Shown here one piece after another: positions 7,649 to 18,113 of a stretch of DNA of 22,500 nucleotides; the first letter of the stretch is position 1; each line of letters begins with the position of its first letter. A program made the translations under genes and the position numbers. Source of the DNA: Chromera velia. Taxonomy: Eukaryota > Sar > Chromeraceae. The stretch covers positions 1 to 22,500 of the forward strand of contig JAHBMJ010000030.1 in assembly GCA_018398765.1 (NCBI GenBank), written 5' to 3'. Under the pieces are notes generated by a model. It ran no database searches. It was not told the origin of the DNA and was given only the letters and a program-made list of their open reading frames with translations.

Positions 7649-8694
7649 AATAAGTGAGAGGTTTTATTCCGACTCAATGTTTGTGTAAACCTAATTGATG
7701 TTCAGATTTCAAATCTTTAAGTTTTAGAATATTTTTTCACAATAATATAGTTTTCAACTAAGTTTTGTGCACTAAGCTAGGCATTAAGTTTTTGACATAG
7801 GAAAAAATTGTTTCTGAATTGTTCCTAATTACAAATTTTAGATTCTAAATTCTAAACATTTCTAAACCAAATTCCCAGTTAGGTATAATGGGCATTCCAA
7901 TTATCCCAATTACTCATAAATGCGATATAGTGTTTAATATATATATAAAAATAGTTTTTGTACTACTCAAATAGTACTACTAGTTATGTGAAGAGAAGTG
8001 ATTGAAAAGTAAAAATTATTAAAAAAAAAAAAAAGAATTTGAAGATTAATAACGAAATGACTATAATTTATTTTTAATGTCTATATCACTCTAGGTGCCA
8101 GTGCTGATCTCCACTGGCATGTAAGGCTGACTGAAAAAACAAAGACGAAACGGTTTTTTACTTTGCTTGGTTTTCCTGCTGCCAGTGAAAGAATCTAATG
8201 AAGAGTTAAAGTTTGACGTATAAACAAATGCAGACCTAGATGCAGACACAGCTAAATGATCAGTCAGATCCATGCGTCATCAATCAGGACGATTGATTGC
8301 TTCAGTGTGTGTATGTATGTGCTCGCGTGAATGCATGTGCGTATGTACGCAAGAAAATTGAGTGGAAGAGAGAGAGAGGGGAACAAGAAAAAGGAGACGG
8401 GAGAATGGAGTCGAGAGAGAAGCCATGCTCGATGCACATGTACGCAATAAATCAATGAAGAGAAGCTCACTACATGTACTGTTTCATTCCTTTAATTCCT
8501 CTAAACGTTCTCGTGCCAGGCCTGACGACCGCACGGCCGATCCCTCCTTCCCTCCTGGCTGTCGTGTCGTCCTGCTTGCATGCTTACAACTCGATCTGTC
8601 TTTGCGATTGGATACTGCAGTGAGTGCAGGGATCTTCCCTCTCCGTTAGCTCGTACTCTTTTCAGTATTCCCTCCCCATCCCCCCTGATTTTTT
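7649..8694. other. AT-rich then mixed intergenic DNA, no gene seen
   Basis: 7650-8090 is very AT-rich, with a poly(A) run near 8020-8034 and TATATATATA near 7940. A short palindrome, TGCCAGTG with CACTGGCA, lies at about 8097-8119. From 8290 GT-rich and GA-rich low-complexity stretches appear. I see no supported gene or RNA. Confidence 0.55.
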
Positions 8695-8738
8695 CTTCTC
8701 TCTCTCTGTCTCGCTCTCTCTCTCTCTGTCTCTCTCTC

Positions 8739-8771
<33 letters not shown>
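8695..8771. repeat. (TC)n microsatellite 3' of the kinase gene
   Basis: An almost pure TC tract with GT interruptions begins about 13 bp beyond the kinase stop codon. In the kinase transcript it would be a GA-rich 3' UTR segment. Confidence 0.9.
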
Positions 8772-8783
8772 TCCTTTCTTGGA

Positions 8784-11523
8784 TCAAAGCTCTCGACGAG
8801 CCGAATTCAACAGAGCCTGCCTGCTGGTGCGACGGATGGAATCGCAAACGTTCGATGTGGATCTGTTCAACACGGGGCCCGGGGATCTAGAAGGAGTCAC
8901 TGCATTGTGGTGGGTGTGTGTTGCTAACAGGACTTGTTTCGAAATTCGCTGCTCCGACTTGACTCTTTCCAACAACTCCCGCAATTTCTGCATCGTCAGA
9001 GGCTTGGCAAGAAAGTCGTTCATGCCCGCCTCCGATGCCAAAGCAACATACTCTTCTGACCAAGAAGCAGAGACCCCAAAAATGAAAATGGGATTTCCCC
9101 CTTCTTCCTCATCTTCATCTTCCTCCTCCACCCTCAGTCCTCTTTCTTTCTGCAACCCCCTGATTTGTCGAGTGGCCTCCATCCCGTCCATCTGGGGCAT
9201 ATGCACATCCATCAAAATGACCAATCTGTCCCCCTTCTCCCACCTCAAAGTACCCAAGTCCAGCAATTCCGTTGTCCTGTTCACAGCCTGCAGTCCATTC
9301 TCTGCAAAGTCCGCCTCTCTAGAAAGCCCTAATTGGTGTATCATTGTCCCCGCAACCATGCGATTAATTTCAGTGTCGTCCACTACCAGCATGTGAATTT
9401 CGGGCGTGTCCTCCTGGTCCATTGACCGCAGACACCCCCGTGGCCGCACGGGACTGCTGCGCGTCTGCTGGCTGAGGGCAATGCTGGCGGAACGACTGCG
9501 GGAGGACTGCTGAGGAGGGGAATACGGTTTGGGGGAGTCTGCTGTGGGGTGCTGCTGTTGCTTGTCCGCAGAGAAAGATACGCGCCGCCCACTATGCGAA
9601 GAACGCCTTCCTGTGCCAGATGCAGCGAGCGCCGCAGCGCCTACTTTTGAATCTTTCTCAGGCTGTCCCTCAGAAGAGACGCCCCTGCCCCCGTCCCCTT
9701 CCCCTTCCCCTCGGGGGAAATGACGACAACTCCCCCCATGCCGCAACTCTGCTCTTGCTCTTCCCCCCGCAGCAGCAGCACTGCCCCCAAGTACACGCAG
9801 AGGGGCTCCGTTCTCTCTGCCCTCCTCCCTCACGCACTCACGCTCTCCTACCTCGTTCACTTGGTGAGAAGGACGTTTGTGGCTGCTGCTGTGAGTTTTG
9901 TCAGAAGACCTCGGGTGAAGCAGCCATAGCCTCCACATTGTCCGCAAGTCGGACAGCTGCCCCCGTCCTCTGACGGATCCTTTTCTAGGCTGGGGGGGGG
10001 CAGACGCTGCCTCGGGTTGCAGCACAGGCATGGGCATTGAAGCGGCTGTTTGTTCTTCTCTTTTGCCTTCTTGTCCTTGTGCTGTTGGAATGGCGCGACG
10101 TGTGCTTGCTGTCTGTTGGTAGAAGGTCACACCGATTGCACTGCGGGATCTGGTGCCCGCTCTCGCTGTTGGGCACTGAGCATTCAAAACAGCCTGTGCC
10201 TCCTCTTGAGCAAGCGAGAGATGATCCACGAGGACAAACAAAGAGGAAAAGTTGACAGGAAGGGCAAGGGAGCCGACCATTGCGAATTCTCTGCCGTCAA
10301 ACGGAAAGGGGGGGGCGAGAACGGCGGCGGCATCGGAGAGGACTTTCTCCGAACTTCCGTTTCGCCGTCTCCTTTGAAAGGAGCGACGGCAGGTGAGTGT
10401 GCCACGCTCCTCCTGTACCAAATCAGGAGACACAGCCCCCTGCTCCTGCGAAGAGCCGCACGGGGCGTCCCCCCTGGCGGACTCCCCAGTAGAGGTTGCG
10501 GGCGGAGACGTTCTGCAATTGACTGCCAACAACGCTCGCAGTTCTGCAATGTGTGTGAGGGGGGCAAGGAGAAGCGCGGGCGCGCAACGCATTTTGTCGG
10601 GCGACAGGCCTGTAGCCAATCTCGCCTCGTCCCACAAATCCCCCAACCTCTCTCCCAGTGTGTCAAGACTCAGACTTGAAAAGTCCTCTGCAGACAATTG
10701 ACCAACAACAAACAGGGGAATAAACGAACCCCCTCCGCTATGAATTCGTTGTGACACTCCGCCCTGGACAGAGGCAGATTTGCACCTACTCCACTGCTCA
10801 TCCAGGGCACTCAACTGAATGCCTAGTTTTCCAAGGGCACATTGGAGAGTGCTCGTGGTCCATGGGTCGAGGTTCTTAGTCAAGACTGAAGACTTAACTC
10901 CACAGGCGGACATCCGAATGGGTCCGGGACCCCAGGCCGATTTGGTCACGGGTGTGACGGGGAGAAAGAGGGAGAACCGAGAGCCGACTCCCGGTTCCGA
11001 TTCACAGGAGACCCCCCCTTTTAATGTCCTCGCGATGTTCTTTGCAATCGCAAGCCCCAGGCCTGCCCCGCCATACTCACGTGTCTTTCCAAAGTCAACC
11101 TGCATACATGCAACAAAGAGAAAAGAGATGATGAACCACTTCATGCATGCCTGTTTTCACGCGCCTCTTTACTCGAGGTCCGTCTGCGTGTGCAGGGAAG
11201 GGAATGACCGCGGAAAGGAATGCAGGTCGTGACATGATCAATGCACATGCATGTTGGCGAAGAAACCAACCGCATGGATGTATTTGTATGTATGGATGGG
11301 TGGAAGGATGCCGCAATCTGGTTGGATGGATGGAAGGACTGCCGACTGATAGCATAGCGAGTAGAAGAGGGCAGAAAAAATTCGATCAGATTTCCTTTCT
11401 TGAGAGACAGGAGGTTAGACTGAAGACTCGGGAGAAAGGAAGGAAAAAGAGAGGCTTCAAAAAAGAAGGAAGGAAGGAAGGAAGGAAGGAAAGAAAGAAA
11501 GAAAGAAAGAGAGACAGACAGAA

Positions 11524-11554
<31 letters not shown>

Positions 11555-11648
11555 AAGAAAGAAAGACAGAAAGACAGAAAGAAAGAAAGAAAGAAAGAAA
11601 GAAAGGAAGAAAGAAAGAAAGAAAGGAAGAAAGAAAGAAAGAAAGAAA

Positions 11649-11689
<41 letters not shown>

Positions 11690-13590
11690 GAGAAAAGAAG
11701 AAAATCCAGAAAGGAGAAGTAGACAAAGGAATGAGCGAAGGAAGGAAACAAGGAATGGATGAATGAATGAATGAATGAATGAATGAATGATCGATCAATT
11801 AATGAGCACATGATTGATAGAGTGAAAAAAGGAAGGACGGAAAGAAGGCAGGGAGAATTAAGAGAGAAAAAGGTCGACTGATGTACTGACTTGAAGGAAG
11901 TCATCAAAAACAGAGTTCACGTGAGTGTGCGGAATGCCCATTCCAGTGTCTTCCACTGTAATTCTCATCGAGATATTCTCTTGCTTGCCGTCCCACACCA
12001 GAGTGTGATAGCCTGCATGCTCACATATACACATGCACGCATATACAGAGAGATACATGCACACCTGAATGAAGATGCACAATTACTTTTTGGATTTCGA
12101 AGCAAAGGAAGAAAGAAGAGAGAGTCAAGCGAAGAGGCAGAGGAAGTCGCGGTGTGAAAGCAGAGAGAGAGAGACTCCAGCGACAAAGGCTTCAGATTCA
12201 TTCATATCGATCGATCGATTGAGCAAAAAAACACCCGCCGTCATTGGCTTTCCTTAATTCTTGGAAGAATGCGGGCGGGCTTCGCGTCCTGTCAATCGGC
12301 CTTCCCTTCCTGTCTGCGTTCGTGCCTGCCTGCGTGCCTGCCTGTCTGCATGCGATGGAGGCAACATTCCCGCAATAGCCTGTTGAATAAAGGAAAGGCG
12401 CAGGCAGATGATTTGATTGACTGACTGTGTTGCATAGGATTGCTGGGTGAGTTGATGTCTCCGAGTTCGACCGGTGGATCTTCCAGTGTCCCGACGAGAC
12501 GCGGTCTGTTGGAGGGGCTCTCTTCCAGGCAGATCAATCGGATGCCCCCTGTCTCGGTGAATTTGACCGCATTGGCCAACAGAACTACCACGGCCTGCAT
12601 CAACAACTGGCGGTCCACCAGAACTTTTCGGGGCAGATGCCGTGCCACTTCGAGGGAGATGGGAAGATTCTTTTTGTATGCCTGCGCAGCCACCATGTCA
12701 ATGCAAGACTGTAGGAGTACAACAAGATCAGTCTCAACCAGCGTTACTCCCTGGGCCCCCGTGCTCATCCTGGAAAGTTGTAAAGTGTTTTCAACCAGAC
12801 GTAAAAGCTCACCTCCCGATGCTGCAATTGTCTGTATACACTCCTGCTGCTCTGCTGAAGGGCCCATTTGCTCGAGCACTTCACACATGCCGAGAATACC
12901 ATTGAGGGGGGTGCGCATTTCGTGCGACACATTGGCCATGAAGGTGCCTCTTTGGAGCTGCATCTGCGAGTGCAACTCATGAGCCCTATGGGAACAAATA
13001 CAAACGGCACAGGTGGTCAGGAAAGGCTCAAGAGCCTTGACGTGAGACTGAGCGTAACCGCCCGGCCTGTTGGCAAAGGCTGCCATGCCAATGAACTCTC
13101 CCTTAAAAAATATGGGAATGCCAATATAAGCAATCACATCAGGATGTCCAGGAGGAGCTCTGTACTTCCCCCCCCTTCTCTTGTCCTTTCTCGCATCGTC
13201 AGAAATGATAACTTCTTTTGAACTAAGGACCAGGCCCAACAATGAATCCAAATTTCGAAATTCACCCCCACGAGAAAGAAACGCCTTCGATTTCTCATTC
13301 CATGACACATCGGAAAGTGCATGGGTGAGAAGATAGGGATCTCGTGTCACCTCATCCTGTTTGATCTCGTCTATCAGACCGAACTTACTCCTGGTTAGAA
13401 GAACCAACTGTTCCAGCAAACCGTTCAGCACTTCTGCAAGCGTGTGGTTGCTGGAAATTGCTTGATGAGCTTTCGTGATGGCAGAAAGGAGTTGTTTTTC
13501 CGCACTGCTACTACCGTCCAGAAGGTCATTTTGGGCGCAGATGGAGGAGCTGCCGCTGCTACTGCTGCTGCTTTCCGATTGGTCGGCCAT
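8784..13590 (-). CDS. Soluble GAF-domain hybrid sensor histidine kinase with C-terminal receiver
   Basis: Exons 13590-12426, 12012-11891 and 11099-8784 give 1200 aa. Donors are A|GTCAGT (phase 1) and CAA|GTCAGT (phase 0); acceptors are GCATGCAG and GTATGCAG. The phases agree and rebuild the ATPase motifs across both junctions. A GAF fold lies at about 35-200. The HisKA H-box SHEMRTPLNG carries the phosphorylated His223. HATPase motifs are the N-box around Asn340 (LLANAVKFT), the G1 box EDTGMGIP at 409-416, the F-box near 423-427, and the G2 box GGAGLGLA at 439-446. The receiver starts near 996, with acidic Asp1003 and Asp1004, phosphoacceptor Asp1060 in LMDVHMPQMDG, Ser1106 and Lys1128. It has no signal peptide or membrane span, so it is probably cytosolic: ATP-dependent autophosphorylation on His, then transfer to Asp1060. 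The GAF ligand is unknown. About 500 residues of low-complexity sequence separate ATPase and receiver, unusually long. No phosphotransfer domain is present, so a separate one is expected. Confidence 0.92.
11461..11692. repeat. GAAA/GGAA/GACA polypurine microsatellite in kinase intron 2
   Basis: More than 200 bp of purine-rich tetranucleotides (GGAA, GAAA, GACA) lie wholly inside the 791-nt intron 11100-11890. In the kinase pre-mRNA this reads as a long pyrimidine tract of CTTT type, far upstream of the acceptor at 11100. Long Lys/Arg or Phe/Ser frames across it are artefacts. Confidence 0.95.
11757..11790. repeat. (GAAT)n microsatellite
   Basis: About eight GAAT units in the same kinase intron, followed by GATCGATCAATTAATGAG. 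Confidence 0.9.
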
Positions 13591-14330
13591 CTAAAATCAC
13601 GTCATCTTGAGGGACGCATCGGTCGGTTTTTTCGTCAGTCGGTCAAAAGCCCGACCAAAAGTACTCGATGGAAAGCGCCGAAAAGACTCGAGCTCGCAGA
13701 ACTCTCTATTACATGTGCACCGAAACTCTGACATGCACGCTCCGAATTGTGGTTAAGGCTGCTACGGTTGGAATGACTGTGAATCTCTCAATTAAGACAC
13801 GATCCTTCGAGCATACAGGCAGAACCATGTACGTATGCACATGCACATAATGCACACGTATATTCAATCATGCATGCATTTTTGCCTGGAGCCGGTTGGG
13901 GACGCTGGACCCCGGGGTCCGACCTGCCTGCATACATGCATGTCCACGGGCCGGGGCCGCGATTGACGCCGCGCCAGTGCAACATAGGCTCGCCGCGGCC
14001 GTGTAGAATCGCCCCTGGACATCCCCTAGCTGACCGCGCATATTCGGTGTAACGGCACTGTATTTGCTGAAATTCTGCTGAAGGATGATGACAGGGGCGA
14101 AATTTCTTCAATTCAAGTGCGGACTCAGGAGACATTGGCTTCGTGTTGAGGAAGTTTGCGGAATAGATGGACGCTAACGATCCCACAGAGCATGGCTGTT
14201 TGTCTGCGTGGGTATCATCTTTGTTTTCTGACCTGCCCAGGTTGTTTAACGTTCTCTGTTTGTTTGCTGGTGGGTATCCACAGGCAACCGTGAAGAGGGC
14301 GTCTCTGCCTCTGGCTGTCCATCTGAGACA
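13591..14330. promoter_or_regulatory. 740-bp divergent intergenic region
   Basis: This separates the start codon of the minus-strand kinase from that of the plus-strand secreted protein, so both promoters, or a shared one, must lie here or in unseen 5' UTR exons. I cannot identify core promoter elements. A GC-rich block at 13895-14035 contains CCCCGGGGTCC and CGGGCCGGGGCCGCG. A 132-codon minus-strand frame crosses it, but nothing in that frame suggests a protein. Confidence 0.35.
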
Positions 14331-17300
14331 ATGAGGCTTTTCTTAGTACTGGGGTGTCTGATTGCGCATTCAGTGCTGAAAGGTGGGTCTCATGCATTGT
14401 CAAATGAAGCTGCACTTTTCACGGCAATTGCGAACTCAGTTTCAATCTGCTCGTATCCTTTGTGTGTTCGTGCAGGGTCTGTGTGTGTGAACAGCAGTTC
14501 TGAGGATCTGGGGGTCAGTTTGCGTTTCTTTGGAGACACGTGCTTATTTGGAATGCTTGCCGGCTTGCAGGGGAGATACAGTGTACATGAGTGTATGTAT
14601 GCTTTTCACTTGCAGTTGGCCAAACGCGAGGAGACGGAGACTGCCCTTCTGGTCCAGTCTCTCAACACCTCTCCAGCGTCTCCCATCTCCACCGACTCCG
14701 AGGATAGAGATGCTTCTGAATACGAAGAAGAGTGGGTGGATGGAGAAGGAGAGGAGGAGACAGACTGGGAGGAATGGGGAGACGGAGACTGGGAAGAGGA
14801 GGAAGGTGAAGAGGATTTGTGGGAGAAGAAGATAGAAACAGAAGGAGGAGATGGGTGGGAAGAGGATGATGAAGCGATGGAGGAAGAGGAGGTTGTTGTC
14901 CCAACGGAAGAAGAAGAGGAAACTTCACGATCCTCAGGAGGGAACGGGACTGAGGGACCGCCCCTTCCCCCCTCTGCGACCCTCTTGGAAGAGAAGGTGA
15001 TGTTGTTGGGGGTCGAGGGGGAAGAGGAACACGAATGGGTAGAGGATGACAGCGACCTGAACCTGTCTATCTATGGACATGAAGAAGAAGACCAGGAAGA
15101 AAGCGAATTCGAAGATGAAGACCAGGAAGAAGACCAGGAAGATGAAGAAGAAGAGGAACAGGACGAAGAGACACAGACGCAGTCGGAGGAGGAAGAAGGG
15201 AAGCTGTCGTTGGAAGCGTCAAGTGTCTCCCTTGTCTCTGTCTCCAGCAACTCGACAGCTCTTCAGTCGTTGTCGGGTGGCTTCCCTCCTCATTCCCCTC
15301 TCCCCTCTCCCAGAAATTCTGTCTCTGTTTCTGACAATCATCTGATCTCAACTGTCTCTGTCTCTCTCTCAGACGACAACCTTTCGTCTCAGATGGGTGC
15401 CTCAGATCATGTCGATAGACGTCAACTACAAAGAGGCAGGGGGAGAGGGGGGGGAGGAGCCCGTCGGGGCGGCGGCGGTGGCATGAGGCGTGGCAGTGGA
15501 GGGGGGAGGCGCCCAGGGGGAGGTGCACGCAGACCCCCGGCAAGGCGCCCAGGGGGAGGGGCACGTAGACCCCCGGCAAGGCGGCCAGGGGGTGGAGGGA
15601 GGCGCCCACCTGCTAGACGGCCTGGTGGCGGCGGCAGGCGCCCACCCCCAAGACGGCCGGGCGGCGGCGGCAAGGGAAGGCGCCCACCTGCTAGACGGCC
15701 TGGTGGCGGTGGAAAGGGAAGGCGCCCACCTGCTAGACGGCCTGGAGGCGGCGGCATGCGCCCACCCCCAAGACGGCCGGTCGGCGGCGGCAAGGGAAGG
15801 CGCCCACCTGCTAGACGGCCGGGCGGCGGCGGCAAGGGAAGGCGACCACCTGCTAGACGGCCTGGTGGCGGCGGCAGGGGTCCAGGCGGCCCTCTCAGAG
15901 GGCCTGGAGGGGGAGGGAAGGGGCGGCGCCCCGGCGGAGGCCGCCCCCCTGCCCGAGGAGGAGGGAAGGGGCGGCGCCCTGGTGGAGGCCGTCCCCCTGC
16001 CCGAGGAGGAGGGAAGGGGCGGCGCCCTGGTGGAGGACCCCCCGTCCGACGAGGAGGGGGTAAGGGAGGAAGGTTCGGTGCTGTTGGTCGTGGTGGAAAC
16101 GGAGGAAGGTTCGGTGCTGTTGGTCGTGGAGGAAAGGGAGGAAGGTTCGGTGCTGTTGGTCGTGGTGGAAAGGGAGGTCGCCGTGGCTTTGGCGGTGGCA
16201 AGGGAGGAAGGTTCGGTGCTGTTGGTCGTGGTGGAAAGGGAGGAAAGGGAGGTCGCCGTGGCTTTGGCGGTGGCAAGGGAGGAAGGTTCGGTGCTGTTGG
16301 TCGTGGTGGAAACGGAGGAAGGTTCGGTGCTGTTGGTCGTGGAGGAAAGGGAGGAAGGTTCGGTGCTGTTGTTGGTCGTGGTGGAAAGGGAGGAAAGGGA
16401 GGTCGCCGTGGCTTTGGCGGTGGCAAGGGAGGAAGGTTCGGTGCTGTTGGTCGTGGTGGAAAGGGAGGAAAGGGAGGTCGCCGTGGCTTTGGCGGTGGCA
16501 AGGGAGGAAGGTTCGGTGCTGTTGGTCGTGGTGGAAAGGGAGGAAAGGGAGGTCGCCGTGGCTTTGGCGGTGGCAAGGGGGGTCTCCGTGGTCGTGGAGG
16601 CCGGGGAGGGGGGAGATTCGGCGGTGGACGGCGGTTTGGTCGTGGAGGGCGTTTCCGCAGAGGAGGGTTGGGGGTTGGCAGAGGGGGTGGACGTGGAAGA
16701 GGAAGAGGAAGGGGGCGGTGGGGACGGTATGGGCGTGGCCGGGGCGGATTCGGTCGCTGGGGGGGGCCCTGGGGAGGTGGTGGCATCTGGGGAGGTGAGC
16801 AGCTCGTTTTCTTTCATCACCGCTTCTGTTTTTTTCCTATGTTCGTCTCTTTGGTTGAAACCATCTGTTAATATGCTGGGGTGAGTTTCGTGGATGCTTC
16901 TCGGTTGGTGACGTGCTTGTCTCCCTTGCTCTCAATAACCTTTCAGTCTTCCCTAGGTGTCTGTCGTTGTACGAAGGTTTTTGTGCTCTGGGTGTGTGGA
17001 CATCGATATGTCTCGCTTCTTGTGTGCAGGCGGCGGCTTCTACGGGGGTGGCGGTTTCTTTGGAGGCGGCTTCTGTGAGTCGTATCTTTTTTTCTCTTCG
17101 TTCTGTTGTTGATTTTGTCTTTCTTTCCCTCCTTCGGTCGGTCGGCCGGTCGGAAGTCTGCAGCAGGGCTCTGATTTGTCTGTTTCTCTTTCTTCCTCCG
17201 GCCTGTCTTTCCCATATTTTGATCCTTACTTTCCTTTTCTCCGGCTGATTTCAGGAATTCAGACGGAACCATGTCTGTTTTTCATCCTGCCTGAAAAGGA

Positions 17301-18076
17301 AAACTCACAATTTATTCCTCACTACTTCTGGATTATTGTCTGTCTGTCAGTCTGCCTCCCGGATTGAGTCCTTCGTTTGCTTCTCTCTCTAATTGAGTGG
17401 GGGGTGGCTGCATGTGCGTGCAGATGGGTACGGAGGGTACGGATTTGGAGGGGGATTCGGCGGTTTGGGCGGCTGGGGAGGAGGGTGGGGCGCCTACACA
17501 GCCGGACTCCTCACGGGCGCCCTCATCGGTGGAGGGGGGTGGGGGTACGGATGGGGGTATGGGGGGGGGTACTACGGTGGATATGGCGGTTACGGAGGGG
17601 GGTACTCTGTGCATCTATTTCCGTTTCCTCTAGTCTTGCGTGCCATCTTCTTTAGTTCCTTTCCGGCTGTTTTCATGGAAGGAAGACAGGAAGGGAGGGA
17701 AAAAGAAAGAAGGAAGGAAGGAAGAAGGGAAGGAGGAGGAAAAGGAGGGAGGGAGGGAGGGAGGGAGGGAGGAAGGAAGGAAGGAAGAAAAGGAGGGAGG
17801 AAGAAAGGAAGAAGCGAAGGAAGCTGACCCGACGGACATGCAGGGACAGGGGGGGGGACATTGATTTGCTCATCCCTTCTTATCTTCTTCTATCTTATCT
17901 AGTGTATGTGACTAGGGCTGACACACACACATACACACACACACTTTAGCTTTCTTTTTTGAATTGCCGAAGGGGCTGTAGGGCTCTTTCTTGGCTGTGT
18001 TATCAACAGCAGCAGAACGGACGGTCCTCGCGAGGAAGGGAGGGAGGAAGGGAGACGGGTGGACACGCAAAGCACG

Positions 18077-18113
<37 letters not shown>

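Noticed and set aside
8779-9396. 205-codon plus-strand frame antisense to the receiver domain
   Set aside because: The opposite strand carries a complete receiver with all catalytic positions, so this is an antisense shadow.
11147-11907. Lys/Arg-rich plus frame and Phe/Ser-rich minus frame
   Set aside because: Both are translations of the GAAA/GGAA microsatellite in kinase intron 2.
15422-16884. Two minus-strand frames of about 460 codons and a second plus-strand frame of 464 codons
   Set aside because: They mirror the Arg-Gly-Pro coding repeats. The chosen frame alone connects to the signal peptide upstream and, through phase-consistent junctions, to the Cys repeats downstream.
17640-17660. 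Exon 5 running to a phase-compatible GT at 17640
   Set aside because: It would add a pyrimidine-rich, non-Gly/Tyr tail that looks intronic. The sites at 17577 and 17589 suit the protein better, though neither is a consensus donor.
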